A DNA stretch of 64,000 nt, from positions 4,092,001-4,156,000 of the forward strand of contig NZ_AP022582.1 in assembly GCF_010731595.1 (NCBI RefSeq), in the 5' to 3' direction. The notes beneath the pieces are model-generated. The model made no database searches, was not told where the DNA came from, and was given only the letters and a program-made list of their open reading frames with translations. The translations under genes were made by a program, and so were the position numbers. Below are positions 12,062-20,855 of this stretch, in pieces (the first letter of the stretch is position 1; the number at the start of each line of letters is the position of its first letter). This DNA is from Mycobacterium seoulense. GTDB lineage: Bacteria; Actinomycetota; Actinomycetes; Mycobacteriales; Mycobacteriaceae.

Positions 12062-13696
12062 GTGTCTCCTAGTCGTGGGCCGACGACGCTGCTCACCGCC
12101 ATCGCCGCGACTGTCGTCATCGTCTCCTGGGTGGCCGACACGACGCGCGAGCGCGGCACCGCCGGCCCGCCGCCCGCCCACGACACCCAACTGGCCGAGC
12201 AGCCGCTGATCGGGCTGGGCGGTGGCGTGACCGTTCGCGACATCAGCCAGGACACCCCGTTTTCGCTCGTCGCGCTCACCGGCGACCTGGCCGGCACCTC
12301 GACCCGGGTGCGGGCGAAGCGGCCCGACGGTTCGTGGGGGCCCTGGTATCAGACCGAGTACGAGACCGCGGCGCCCGACGGAGCGACGGCGGCCGGGTCG
12401 CTCGAGGGACCGCGGGGCACCGACCCGGTGTTCGTCGGCACCACCACGACGGTCCAGATCGCGGTCACCCGTCCGATGGATGCGCCGGTGACCCAACCGC
12501 CCGCCGCACCCGCCACCGAGACCGGCCTCGGCTACAAGCCGGCGTCCCGGGAACAACCCTTCGGGCAGAACATCTCCGCCATCCTCATCTCTCCGCCGCA
12601 GGCGCCGGCGAAAGCGCAGTGGACGCCGCCGTCCGGCGTCCTGATGCCCGGTCAGGCCCCCGCCATCATCAGCCGGGCGGAATGGGGTGCCGACGAGTCG
12701 CTGCGATGCGGTAGTCCGCAGTACGACAACGGCGTTCGCGCCGCCGTCGTGCACCACACGGCGGGCAGCAACGACTATTCGCCGCTGGAATCGGCCGGGA
12801 TCGTCAAGGCCATCTACACCTATCACAGCAAGACGCTGGGCTGGTGCGACATCGCATACAACGCCCTCGTCGACAAGTACGGTCAGGTGTTCGAGGGCAG
12901 CGCCGGGGGACTCACCAAGGCGGTCGAGGCCTTCCACACCGGCGGGTTCAACCGCAACACCTGGGGGGTGGCGATGATCGGCAACTTCGACGACGTGCCG
13001 CCGACGCCCATCCAGCTGCGCACCCTGGGCCGGCTGCTCGGCTGGCGGCTCGGCCTCGACGGCGTCGACCCCAAGGGCACGGTGGCGCTGGAGTCGGCGG
13101 GGAGCCACTACACCACGTTCCCGGCCGGTTCCATCGCGACGCTGCCGACGATCTTCACCCACCGCGACGTCGGCAACACCGATTGCCCGGGCAACGCGGC
13201 CTACGCACTCATGGACGAAGTGCGCGACGTCGCTTCGCATTTCAACGATCCGCCGGAGGAATTGATCAAGGCCCTGCAGGGCGGCGCGATCTACGACCAC
13301 TGGCAGGCGATGGGCGGCATGAACAGCGTGCTCGGCGCGCCGACCTCCCCGGAGGACAACGCGGAAGGTGACGCGCGGTACGTCACGTTCGCCAGGGGCG
13401 CGATGTACTGGTCGCCCGACACCGGCGCCCAACCCGTCACCGGCGCGATCTACGACGCGTGGGCGTCGCTGAGCTACGAACGCGGACCACTCGGCCTGCC
13501 GACCAGCGCGGAAATCCAAGAGCCGCTACAGATTACGCAGAACTTCCAGCACGGGACGCTGAACTACGAGCGGCTCACCGGAAACATCACCGAGGTCGCC
13601 GAGGGAATCACGACTCCGCTTTCGACCCAATCACCCAGCGGCCCGACCGTCCCGCCCGAACATTTCTCGCTCCCCGCGCACCCGTCGGCCACCTAG
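12062..13696 (+). CDS. Exported PGRP/amidase-2 domain protein with LGFP-type repeats (Rv3811)
   Basis: 544 residues. A hydrophobic export segment covers about residues 9-25. An N-terminal beta-rich region is followed by a PGRP/amidase_2 domain at about 205-405 with the zinc ligands visible: His in VVHHTAG, His in FTHRDVG and Cys in TDCPG. So N-acetylmuramoyl-L-alanine amidase activity on peptidoglycan is plausible. After it come LGFP-like cell-wall repeats (GGMNSVLGAPTS, ERGPLGLPTS). The GTG start has no Shine-Dalgarno sequence but TAACAT lies at 12050-12055, 6 bases upstream, suggesting a leaderless transcript. In M. tuberculosis the next gene is PE_PGRS62; here the convergent HAD gene ends only 13 bases away. 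Confidence 0.85.
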   Translation: MSPSRGPTTLLTAIAATVVIVSWVADTTRERGTAGPPPAHDTQLAEQPLIGLGGGVTVRDISQDTPFSLVALTGDLAGTSTRVRAKRPDGSWGPWYQTEYETAAPDGATAAGSLEGPRGTDPVFVGTTTTVQIAVTRPMDAPVTQPPAAPATETGLGYKPASREQPFGQNISAILISPPQAPAKAQWTPPSGVLMPGQAPAIISRAEWGADESLRCGSPQYDNGVRAAVVHHTAGSNDYSPLESAGIVKAIYTYHSKTLGWCDIAYNALVDKYGQVFEGSAGGLTKAVEAFHTGGFNRNTWGVAMIGNFDDVPPTPIQLRTLGRLLGWRLGLDGVDPKGTVALESAGSHYTTFPAGSIATLPTIFTHRDVGNTDCPGNAAYALMDEVRDVASHFNDPPEELIKALQGGAIYDHWQAMGGMNSVLGAPTSPEDNAEGDARYVTFARGAMYWSPDTGAQPVTGAIYDAWASLSYERGPLGLPTSAEIQEPLQITQNFQHGTLNYERLTGNITEVAEGITTPLSTQSPSGPTVPPEHFSLPAHPSAT

Positions 13697-13709
13697 CGCC
13701 ACAGCAGCG

Positions 13710-14525
13710 CTAAAGCCACCAGCGCTCCAGTACCCGTCCCACCCCGTCGTCGTTGTTGGGGGCGGTGACCTCGTCGGCGGCGGCCTGCACCTCGGGATGG
13801 GCGTTGCCCATCGCCACCCCATGACCGGCCCAGCGCAGCATCGGCAGGTCGTTGGGCATGTCGCCGAAGGCCACCACTTCCCCGCTCGTGATCTGCAGGG
13901 GCCTGGCGATTTCGTCCACACCGGTGGCCTTGCTGATGCCCAGCGGCACGATCTCCACCAGGCCGTTGTTGGTGGAGTAGGTGATATCGCCCTCGATGCC
14001 GACATGCTTGGCCAGTTCGGCGGCCATGTCGGCGCTGCGGGCCCCGCTCTTGCGGATCAGCAGCTTGATCGCCGGCGCGCTGAGCAGGTCCTCGATCGAC
14101 ACCTCGGTGTTGTCCGGGTTCAGCCAGGCGTGCTCGTAGCCGGGTGAGCTGATGAACTGCGGCGTCGCCGTGTCGTGGGCACGCTCGCCGATTCGCTCGA
14201 CGGCCAGGCCGGCGCCGGGGATGACGCGCGTCGCGAGCTCCGCCAGCTCGGCCAGGGTGTCGACGGGCAGCGTGCGCGCCGACAGCACCCGGTCGGCCGC
14301 CGGGTCGTAGACGACGGCACCGTTGGCGCACACCGCGATCGGCGCGAAGCCGAGCGCGTCGACGACGGGGCGGATCCACCGCGGCGGGCGGCCGGTCGCC
14401 ACGACGAATGTCGCGCCCGCGGCGACTGCGGCACGCACGGCATCGCGGGTGCGCGGGGTGATGGTTTCGTCGTCGTCGAACAGGGTGCCGTCGACGTCGC
14501 AGGCTATGAGCGCCGGCAGGGTCAT
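13710..14525 (-). CDS. HAD-superfamily Cof-type phosphatase (Rv3813c)
   Basis: 271 residues of the Cof/IIB haloacid-dehalogenase subfamily. Motif I is DVDGTLFDDDE near the N-terminus; the C-terminal motif reads VAFGDMPNDLPML, with Lys in ISKATGVDEI upstream of it. Such enzymes hydrolyse sugar phosphates or other phosphorylated metabolites; no substrate can be deduced. It follows three acyltransferase genes on the same strand with a 34-base gap, so it is probably the last gene of that operon. A GGGGGTGGA motif lies 9 bases before the ATG. Confidence 0.85.
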   Translation of the reverse strand: MTLPALIACDVDGTLFDDDETITPRTRDAVRAAVAAGATFVVATGRPPRWIRPVVDALGFAPIAVCANGAVVYDPAADRVLSARTLPVDTLAELAELATRVIPGAGLAVERIGERAHDTATPQFISSPGYEHAWLNPDNTEVSIEDLLSAPAIKLLIRKSGARSADMAAELAKHVGIEGDITYSTNNGLVEIVPLGISKATGVDEIARPLQITSGEVVAFGDMPNDLPMLRWAGHGVAMGNAHPEVQAAADEVTAPNNDDGVGRVLERWWL

Positions 14526-14559
14526 CGGGACGGTCCACCCCCGCCGTTCGCCGGTCTGA

Positions 14560-15345
14560 TCAATGGACGCCGCTCTGGTTCTGTCCCGGTCGCGTCACGC
14601 CGTCGGTGCCGTACTTCTGCATCCGCGCCTGCAGCTCCGACAGCCGGATCGCCCGGGAATCGTCCTGGGTGGGCGCGGCGCCGCCCAGCCGCCGCGGCAC
14701 CCAGAACTCCCCCTCGGGGTGGGGGTATTCCTCCTGCACGCGGTACAGCAGCGTGTTCATCGCCTCGCGCAGCGTCGCGTTGAGTTGCTCCGGCGTGCCG
14801 TGCGGCGGCAGCGGCGGCCCGGCCGCGACGGTGATCGGGACCTTGTTGCGCCACACCTTTTTGGGATGGTCTTTCGGCCAGATCCGATGCGCGCCCCAGA
14901 CGATGACCGGGACGATCGGCACCTGGGCGTCCAGCGCCATCCGGGCCGCGCCGGTCTTGAACTCCCGGAGCTCGAAGCTACGGCTGATCGTGGCTTCGGG
15001 GTGCATCCCGATGAGCTCGCCCTGCCGCAGGCGCTGCACGGCCACCTCGAGCGCGTCGTGCCCGGTCCTGCGGTCCACGGGGATCAGCCGGGCATGGTTG
15101 ATGACGTAGTTGACCGCCTTCACGTCGGCCATTTCCGCCTTGATCATGAAGTAGGCGCGCCGGCGCCGTTCCCGCACGGCGAGCAACGTCGGCAGCCAGT
15201 CCAGGTAGCTGGTGTGGTTCTGGGCCAGCAGGGCGGCGCCGCGGTCGGGAATGTTCTCCAGGCCGCGATAGGTGAACGTCGTCCCCTGCATCGCGACCAT
15301 CGGCGGGACGATCCACTCGCACAGCCGGTAAAACCCCTCGGGCAT
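14560..15345 (-). CDS. PlsC-type 1-acylglycerol-3-phosphate acyltransferase-like protein (Rv3814c)
   Basis: 261 residues. The acyltransferase signature NHTSYLDW (HX4D) sits at about residue 42, followed by the block HPEATISRSFELREFKTGAARMA that binds the phosphate of the acceptor. The C-terminus carries RRLGGAAPTQ, shared with the two neighbours. These proteins acylate lysophosphatidate or related lysolipids at the membrane. The three copies in tandem are 14 and 6 bases apart and so closely related that gene duplication is clear. Which lipid each uses is unknown. Confidence 0.85.
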   Translation of the reverse strand: MPEGFYRLCEWIVPPMVAMQGTTFTYRGLENIPDRGAALLAQNHTSYLDWLPTLLAVRERRRRAYFMIKAEMADVKAVNYVINHARLIPVDRRTGHDALEVAVQRLRQGELIGMHPEATISRSFELREFKTGAARMALDAQVPIVPVIVWGAHRIWPKDHPKKVWRNKVPITVAAGPPLPPHGTPEQLNATLREAMNTLLYRVQEEYPHPEGEFWVPRRLGGAAPTQDDSRAIRLSELQARMQKYGTDGVTRPGQNQSGVH

Positions 15346-15359
15346 GTCTTCTCCTTCAC

Positions 15360-16115
15360 CTACCGCGACGGTCGTCCACTACGGCCGGCGGCCCGCGCCG
15401 CGGCCTCGTCTGCCTCCATCCGGGCGGCCTCCGCCATGGTCGGTGCCCCTCCGCCCAGCCGGCGCGGCGTCCAGTACGCGCCGGGTTCGTGCGGGTAGCC
15501 CTGCTGCGCCTGGTTTAGCAACCTGGTCATCGATTCGCGCAGCGCGGCGTCGGTCCGCGCGATGTCTTCGGCCGCCCGCACCGGCGCACCCACCTGCACA
15601 TGTATCGGCACTTTGGCGCGCCCCAGTGTATGCGGGTGGTCCTTGGTCCAGATCCGGTGCGCGCCCCAGACGATCAACGGGACGATCGGCACATCCGCTT
15701 CGATGGCCATGCGGGCGGCGCCGGTCTTGAACTCCTTGAGCTCGAAGCTGCGGCTGATCGTGGCCTCCGGATACACCCCGACCAGCTCGCCCTCACGGAG
15801 CCGCTGCACGGCCACCGCGTACGCGCCGGCCCCAGCGCCGCGGTCCACCGGAATGGTCCGGGTGTGCTTGATCAGGAAGTTGACGATCTTCACCTGCTGC
15901 ATTTCGGCCTTGATCATGAACCTGAGCCGGCGGCGCCGGCGATGCACGGCCAGCGCCGCGGGCAGGAAGTCGACGTAGCTGGTGTGGTTGATCGCGATCA
16001 CGGCGCCACCGGATTCGGGAATGTTCTCCTCGCCGCGGTAGGAGATCCGGGTGCCGGTGGCCAGCACCGACAGCCGCGCCAGAACCTCGAGCGTGCGGAA
16101 GGTCGGCTCAACCAT
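15360..16115 (-). CDS. PlsC-type acyltransferase-like protein (Rv3815c)
   Basis: 251 residues, the middle paralogue of three. HX4D motif NHTSYVDF and acceptor motif YPEATISRSFELKEFKTGAARMA are intact; the Arg/Lys-rich stretch HRRRRRLRFMIKAEM follows the active site. The C-terminus RRLGGGAPTMAEAARMEADEAAARAAG is an acidic/alanine tail shared with Rv3816c. Start ATG at 16115, 6 bases after the stop of the upstream paralogue. Likely role is acylation in phospholipid or glycolipid synthesis. Confidence 0.85.
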   Translation of the reverse strand: MVEPTFRTLEVLARLSVLATGTRISYRGEENIPESGGAVIAINHTSYVDFLPAALAVHRRRRRLRFMIKAEMQQVKIVNFLIKHTRTIPVDRGAGAGAYAVAVQRLREGELVGVYPEATISRSFELKEFKTGAARMAIEADVPIVPLIVWGAHRIWTKDHPHTLGRAKVPIHVQVGAPVRAAEDIARTDAALRESMTRLLNQAQQGYPHEPGAYWTPRRLGGGAPTMAEAARMEADEAAARAAGRSGRPSR

Positions 16116-16121
16116 CGATCG

Positions 16122-16889
16122 CTACTCCGGCGCTCCCGCGGGTCGAGCCCGGCGAGCTGCGCGGGCAGCCGCCTCCTCGGTGTCCATCCGGGCGGCTTCG
16201 GCCAGCGATGGGGCACTGCCGCCCAACCGCCGCGGCACCCAGAACTCCCCGGCCGGGTGCGGTCCGTACATTTCCTGGGCCCGCTCCAGCAGGTGTTGCA
16301 TCCGCGAGTGCAGCAGCCCCTTCAATTCCTCGACGCCCAGGGTCGGTTCGATCGGCTCACCGACGAGGACGATGATGGGCACCTTCGGGCGCAGCAGCTT
16401 CTTGGGGTGCCCCTTGGTCCAGATGCGCTGCGCGCCCCAGACGATCACCGGAACGATCGGCACCCCGGCCTCTACCGCCATCCGGGCGGCCCCCGACTTG
16501 AATTCCTTGATCTCGAAGCTGCGGCTGATCGTGGCTTCCGGATAGACGCCGACCAGCTCACCGTCCTTGAGATTCCTGACCGCTTCCTCGTAGGAGGCGG
16601 CCCCGTCCTGCCGGTTCACCGAGATGTGCCGCAGGCTGCGCATGATCGGCCCGGTGATGCTGTGGTCGAACACCTCCTGCTTGGCCATGAACCGCACCTT
16701 GCGGCCCAGGCCCTGCTGGTAGGCGGGCAGACCGGCGAAGGTGAAGTCGAGGTAGCCGGTGTGGTTGATGGCGATGACCGCACCGCCGCTCTTGGGCAGG
16801 TTTTCGACGCCCGCGACCGTGATTTTGAGGCCCTGTAAGCGCCAAACCAGCCGGGCGAGCTGGATGACAGTCCCGTATACCGGTTCCAC
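16122..16889 (-). CDS. PlsC-type acyltransferase-like protein (Rv3816c)
   Basis: 255 residues, first gene of the three-gene acyltransferase operon. HX4D motif NHTGYLDF and acceptor motif YPEATISRSFEIKEFKSGAARMA are present. It differs from its neighbours in having GQGLGRKVRFMAKQEVFDH after the active site. Starts with GTG (residues MEPVYGTV) with only a weak Shine-Dalgarno sequence. The 231 bases upstream, shared with the divergent Rieske gene, must hold the promoters. In M. tuberculosis a phosphotransferase gene (Rv3817) lies in this gap; it is absent here. Confidence 0.85.
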   Translation of the reverse strand: MEPVYGTVIQLARLVWRLQGLKITVAGVENLPKSGGAVIAINHTGYLDFTFAGLPAYQQGLGRKVRFMAKQEVFDHSITGPIMRSLRHISVNRQDGAASYEEAVRNLKDGELVGVYPEATISRSFEIKEFKSGAARMAVEAGVPIVPVIVWGAQRIWTKGHPKKLLRPKVPIIVLVGEPIEPTLGVEELKGLLHSRMQHLLERAQEMYGPHPAGEFWVPRRLGGSAPSLAEAARMDTEEAAARAARRARPAGAPE

Positions 16890-17120
16890 AGCTGATCAGC
16901 CTAGTGCTCCCGGCTGTGAGTCACCCGGAGTGCCGAAAAGAGGCGGCTCCCTGAGCTGCGCCGCTCGCCCGCCCCGCCGCCCGGGGTCGTCCTCGCGACC
17001 CGGGGCGCATCGACTTCCACCGCCGGTCGCGGCGGGCCGGCGGTGCCGCCTCGCGCTAAGCTCGGGGGCTGAAAAGCCGTTACCGGGCCGTGCGCCGTCG
17101 CGGCCCCGAGGAAGGTGTTT

Positions 17121-18671
17121 GTGCAGGTCACGAGCGTAGGTCACGCCGGTTTTCTGATCGAGACCCCCGCGGGCAGCATCCTTTGCGACCCCTGGGTCAA
17201 TCCCGCGTACTTCGCGTCGTGGTTCCCCTTCCCGGACAACAGCGGGCTGGACTGGGACCGGCTGGGCGACTGCGACTACCTCTACGTCTCGCACCTGCAC
17301 AAGGATCACTTCGACCCCAAGAATCTGGCCGAGCACGTCAACAAAGACGCGGTGGTGCTGCTGCCCGACTTCCCGGTGCCGGACCTGCGGAACGCCTTGC
17401 AAGAGCTCGGTTTCCACCGGTTCTTCGAGACCTCCAATTCCGTCAAGCACCGGGTCAGCGGCCCGAAGGGCGAACTCGACGTCATGATCATCGCCCTGCG
17501 GGCACCGGCCGACGGCCCGCTCGGCGACTCGGCGCTGGTGGTTTCCGACGGCGTGACAACGGCTTTCAACATGAACGATGCCCGGCCCGTCGACCTGGAC
17601 GTGCTGGCATCGGCGTTCGGGCACATCGACGTGCACATGCTGCAGTACTCCGGGGCGATCTGGTACCCGATGGTCTACGACATGCCGGCCCGCGCCAAGG
17701 AGTCGTTCGGCGTCCAGAAGCGGCAGCGGCAGATGGACCGCGCCCGCCAGTACATCGCACAGGTGGGCGCGACGTGGGTCATCCCGTCGGCCGGCCCACC
17801 GTGCTTTCTGGACCCCGAGCTGCGTCATCTCAACGACGACCACGGCGATGCGGCCAACATCTTTCCCGACCAGCTGGTGTTTCTCGACCAGATGCGCCGC
17901 CACGGGAACGACGCCGGCCTGCTGATGATCCCCGGCTCGACCGCGGACTTCACCGGTACCACCTTGAATTCGCTGCGCCATCCGTTGCCCGACGATCAGG
18001 TAGAGGCGATCTTCACCACCGGGAAGCAGAACTACATCGCGGAGTACGCCGAACGGATGGCCTCCGTCCTGGCCGAGGAGCGGGCGAGCTGGGCCCCCGC
18101 CACCGGCGATCCACTGCTGGAGCAGCTGCGCGCGCTGTTCGAACCGATCATGTCGCAAAGCGACGAGATCTGCGACGGCATCGGCTATCCCGTCGAACTC
18201 GTGATCGGCACCGAGACCGTCGTCCTGGACTTTCCGAAACGCGCGGTGCGCGAACGCATTCCCGATGAGAAGTTCCGCTACGGGTTCGCGATCGCGTCGG
18301 AGTTGGTCCGCACCGTGCTGCGCGATCGGGAACCGGACTGGGTCAACACGATCTTCTTGTCCACCCGATTCCGGGCGTGGCGCGTCGGCGGTTACAACGA
18401 ATACCTGTACACGTTCTTCAAATGCCTCACCGACGAACGGATCGCCTATGCCGACGGCTGGTTCGCCGAGACGCACGACGATTCGTCGTCGGTCACGCTG
18501 GACGGCTGGGAGATTCAGCGCCGCTGCCCACACCTGAAGGCCGACCTCTCGAAATTCGGTGTCGTGGAGGGCAATACGCTGACCTGCAACCTGCATGGCT
18601 GGCAGTGGCGATTGGATGACGGGCACTGCCTGACCGCCAGGGGTCACCAACTGCGAAGTTCACGAGCATGA
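17121..18671 (+). CDS. Metallo-beta-lactamase-fold / Rieske [2Fe-2S] fusion oxidoreductase (Rv3818)
   Basis: 516 residues. The N-terminal half is a UlaG-like metallo-beta-lactamase fold with the metal motif HLHKDHFD. The C-terminus is a Rieske domain, CPHLK (Cys469, His471) and CNLHGW (Cys489, His492), a complete [2Fe-2S] ligand set. The same two-part design occurs in CMP-N-acetylneuraminate hydroxylase, so a hydroxylase or electron-transfer role is possible, but the substrate is unknown. I chose the GTG at 17121 because GAGGAAGG (17108-17115) is 5 bases upstream; a GTG at 17115 lies inside that site. The stop shares ATGA with the next start. Confidence 0.85.
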   Translation: MQVTSVGHAGFLIETPAGSILCDPWVNPAYFASWFPFPDNSGLDWDRLGDCDYLYVSHLHKDHFDPKNLAEHVNKDAVVLLPDFPVPDLRNALQELGFHRFFETSNSVKHRVSGPKGELDVMIIALRAPADGPLGDSALVVSDGVTTAFNMNDARPVDLDVLASAFGHIDVHMLQYSGAIWYPMVYDMPARAKESFGVQKRQRQMDRARQYIAQVGATWVIPSAGPPCFLDPELRHLNDDHGDAANIFPDQLVFLDQMRRHGNDAGLLMIPGSTADFTGTTLNSLRHPLPDDQVEAIFTTGKQNYIAEYAERMASVLAEERASWAPATGDPLLEQLRALFEPIMSQSDEICDGIGYPVELVIGTETVVLDFPKRAVRERIPDEKFRYGFAIASELVRTVLRDREPDWVNTIFLSTRFRAWRVGGYNEYLYTFFKCLTDERIAYADGWFAETHDDSSSVTLDGWEIQRRCPHLKADLSKFGVVEGNTLTCNLHGWQWRLDDGHCLTARGHQLRSSRA

Positions 18672-19003
18672 ACGACCAGTCATACGACGACGGCCTGATC
18701 CAACTGGACCGCGCGGCCGTCACACTGCGCCGCTATCACTTTCCGTCTGGCACGTCGAAAGTCATTGCGCTGGGCGCGATCCGTGGGTACAAGGCCGAGG
18801 GGCTGGGCCTGTTCACCCACCGATTCCGGATCTGGGGCAGCTCCGACCTCCGCCGCTGGCTGCCGCTGGATGTCGGCCGGCCATTGAAATCGACGTTGAT
18901 CACGTTGGACGTGCCGGGCACCCGGCCCAGCCCAGCCTTCACACCGGCTCGGCCGGATGAGTTCACCGCGCTCCTGGATGAGCTGCTAAGTCAGCGCGGT
19001 TAG
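18668..19003 (+). CDS. Conserved small protein, PH-like (Rv3819)
   Basis: 111 residues with no signal or membrane segment. The alternating beta pattern (VTLRRYHFPSGTSKVIALGAIRGYKAE) resembles bacterial PH-like domains. It is translationally coupled (ATGA) to the Rieske fusion gene, so it probably works with it. Its 3' end overlaps the convergent papA2 gene by 18 bases. No enzymatic motif is visible. Confidence 0.75.
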   Translation: MNDQSYDDGLIQLDRAAVTLRRYHFPSGTSKVIALGAIRGYKAEGLGLFTHRFRIWGSSDLRRWLPLDVGRPLKSTLITLDVPGTRPSPAFTPARPDEFTALLDELLSQRG

Positions 19004-20410
19004 CGGCGCGCGCGAGTGGGCAAACACCCGCCCGCCGTCGGCCACCCGGACGTACGCCGACTTCATGGCTTGGATGTACCGGCCCACCGATTCGCGGGCG
19101 ACCGGGTTGTCGGGGAACAGCACCGTCACCTTGGTCTCATGCTGGAGCCGGATCACCCACAGCGAGACCTGATGGGAGACCCTGCCCTCGTCGTAGATCC
19201 GAAAGTTCAAGTCGGAGTTGGCGACAGCGGACAGCGGGGCGATGCTCGCGTCCAGGAACGACATCACGAAGTTGCCCGGCCGCGGCCGGCCCAGGCCCGC
19301 CTCCGCGGGCGCCAACTCCAGCACCCGGTCGAACGGCACGATCGCCAATTCGATGCCCGCATCGAAGGACGCCTGTGCTGATTGCGCCGCGTCCTCGAAC
19401 AGCCCCGCGCCGACGCCGACGGTGACTGGAACCAAGCCGGTGAACCAACCCGTCGTCATCAGTTCCGTCGGCGTTCTGCGGGTATCGGTGGTGGTGACCA
19501 CCGAAAACGTTTCCGCGCCGGTCAATTCACGCTGGGTGAGGCCCGCGCAACCGAAGACGCCGCCGCTGAATCGGGCACCCGCAGCGACGCAGGCCCGCTC
19601 GAATCGCTCCGTCCGCCGTTCGTCCAGCAGCGTCTCGGTGACGAGCCTGCCGGCGTAGGGCACCGAGAGGTCGCCCAGGGGCAGCGGAAAGTACGGCAGC
19701 GTTCCACCGTTGTTGGCGGCGAACTCGATCCACGCGCGCACCTCGGGGGAGTCGGCCGTCAACGCGTCCATCTCCGCCCGCTGCCGGACGCAGTAGTCGC
19801 CGTAGCGGCCGGCCTCCGGGAGTTCGACGGGTGCGTCGCCGCCGACCAGGGCGGCGTACATCATGTGGATCTCCGTGAAGAGCACGCCGACGATCATCGG
19901 GTCGACGCACAGGTGCGCGATGCTCGCGTAGAAGGTGAAATGGTGGTCGCTTTGCACCACCCCGAAGAAGAAGCAATCCCACTGCAGCGGCTGTGGGGTC
20001 GATATGTGGTCCCGCAATTCCTCCGGCGTGAGTTGCCCATGGTCGACCGGGACGAGTTCGATGTCGGCGGGGTCCGCGATGGTGTGGCGGACGATGCGTC
20101 GCGCGTCGCGGTACTCGAACCAGCTGTGGTAGGTGTCGTGTCGACGAATGTGCGCATTGATCGCGTAACTCATGGCGCGGATGTCACAGCGGCCCGGGAC
20201 GTCCCAGGTGAAGATCATCAAGCGCGACATGTCCAGGCCCCGGGCCGCGTGATCGCTGTAGCGCCGCAGATGCTGTGTTTGCTGATAGCTGGGCGGCACC
20301 GGACTGACCGGTGCTTCCGCCGCGTTGGCCTTCGCCGCGGGTGAAGCATGCCAGCAGATCACGGGTCCCGCTTGCGGTGTCCAGTCGTGGAGTGTCGTTA
20401 TGCCGAACAC
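18986..20410 (-). CDS. papA2: Polyketide-associated acyltransferase PapA2
   Basis: 474 residues of the condensation-domain acyltransferase family. The catalytic HX3D motif is SIAHLCVDP, the same Cys/Pro-bearing variant I recall in M. tuberculosis PapA2. The C-terminal VSHQVSLWVIRLQHETKVTVLFPDNP also matches. PapA2 adds palmitate or stearate to the 2-position of trehalose-2-sulfate, the first acylation in sulfolipid-1 synthesis. GTG start; GGAGG lies 12-16 bases upstream. Divergent from sap across 445 bases. Whether the acceptor here is sulfated cannot be seen: no sulfotransferase gene is in the window. Confidence 0.88.
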   Translation of the reverse strand: MFGITTLHDWTPQAGPVICWHASPAAKANAAEAPVSPVPPSYQQTQHLRRYSDHAARGLDMSRLMIFTWDVPGRCDIRAMSYAINAHIRRHDTYHSWFEYRDARRIVRHTIADPADIELVPVDHGQLTPEELRDHISTPQPLQWDCFFFGVVQSDHHFTFYASIAHLCVDPMIVGVLFTEIHMMYAALVGGDAPVELPEAGRYGDYCVRQRAEMDALTADSPEVRAWIEFAANNGGTLPYFPLPLGDLSVPYAGRLVTETLLDERRTERFERACVAAGARFSGGVFGCAGLTQRELTGAETFSVVTTTDTRRTPTELMTTGWFTGLVPVTVGVGAGLFEDAAQSAQASFDAGIELAIVPFDRVLELAPAEAGLGRPRPGNFVMSFLDASIAPLSAVANSDLNFRIYDEGRVSHQVSLWVIRLQHETKVTVLFPDNPVARESVGRYIQAMKSAYVRVADGGRVFAHSRAPLTALT

Positions 20411-20855
20411 TGAATACCCTGCACCTCCACGCTATTCGGCTCGGCACGGCGGTAGCTGAGCCGCCCGCCGAGCGATGCTTCAGACGAGCTGCGGTCCGCG
20501 CTGTCGCCACGGAGCCCAGCCCGCCAGTGCGCCCGCAGCAACCCACACGGCCAGGGCGTGGATATGCTCCCCCGCGAAATCCCTTGGTGGACACCAAATG
20601 ATGGCGGGCGCCGAACCGGTAGGTCCGACTGCCCCCGGGATTTCTCCGGCCGCAAGTGGAGCTGCGGGAACCATCAGCATAACCGCTTGGGGCGCCGGTC
20701 GCTCCGCGAAACCCCGTGCGGGGGTTACTTCTGAATTACGGCCGCCTGAACGCCCGACGCCGAAACCCGGTATCCCCGGGCCTGATCAGCGGCGGGACGG
20801 TCGACCGGGCGGGTTTGCGCACGGGGCCCCACCACGTGCGGTACGGTTGCCCAGC
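20411..20855. other. papA2-sap divergent intergenic region
   Basis: 445 bases between two divergent starts with no supportable gene; overlapping reading frames lack start signals. It should contain control elements for both arms of the lipid locus. The only assignable element is the candidate sap -10 box at 20842-20847. Confidence 0.4.
20842..20847 (+). promoter_or_regulatory. Candidate -10 box for leaderless sap transcript
   Basis: TACGGT fits the mycobacterial TANNNT -10 and ends 8 bases before the sap ATG. No Shine-Dalgarno sequence is visible, so transcription may start at the A of the start codon. Confidence 0.4.

Noticed and set aside
11537..13519. 660-codon open frame on the minus strand opposite erp and the amidase gene
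   Set aside because: It is the Arg/Gly-rich shadow of two well-supported genes on the plus strand, has no start signal and no family features.
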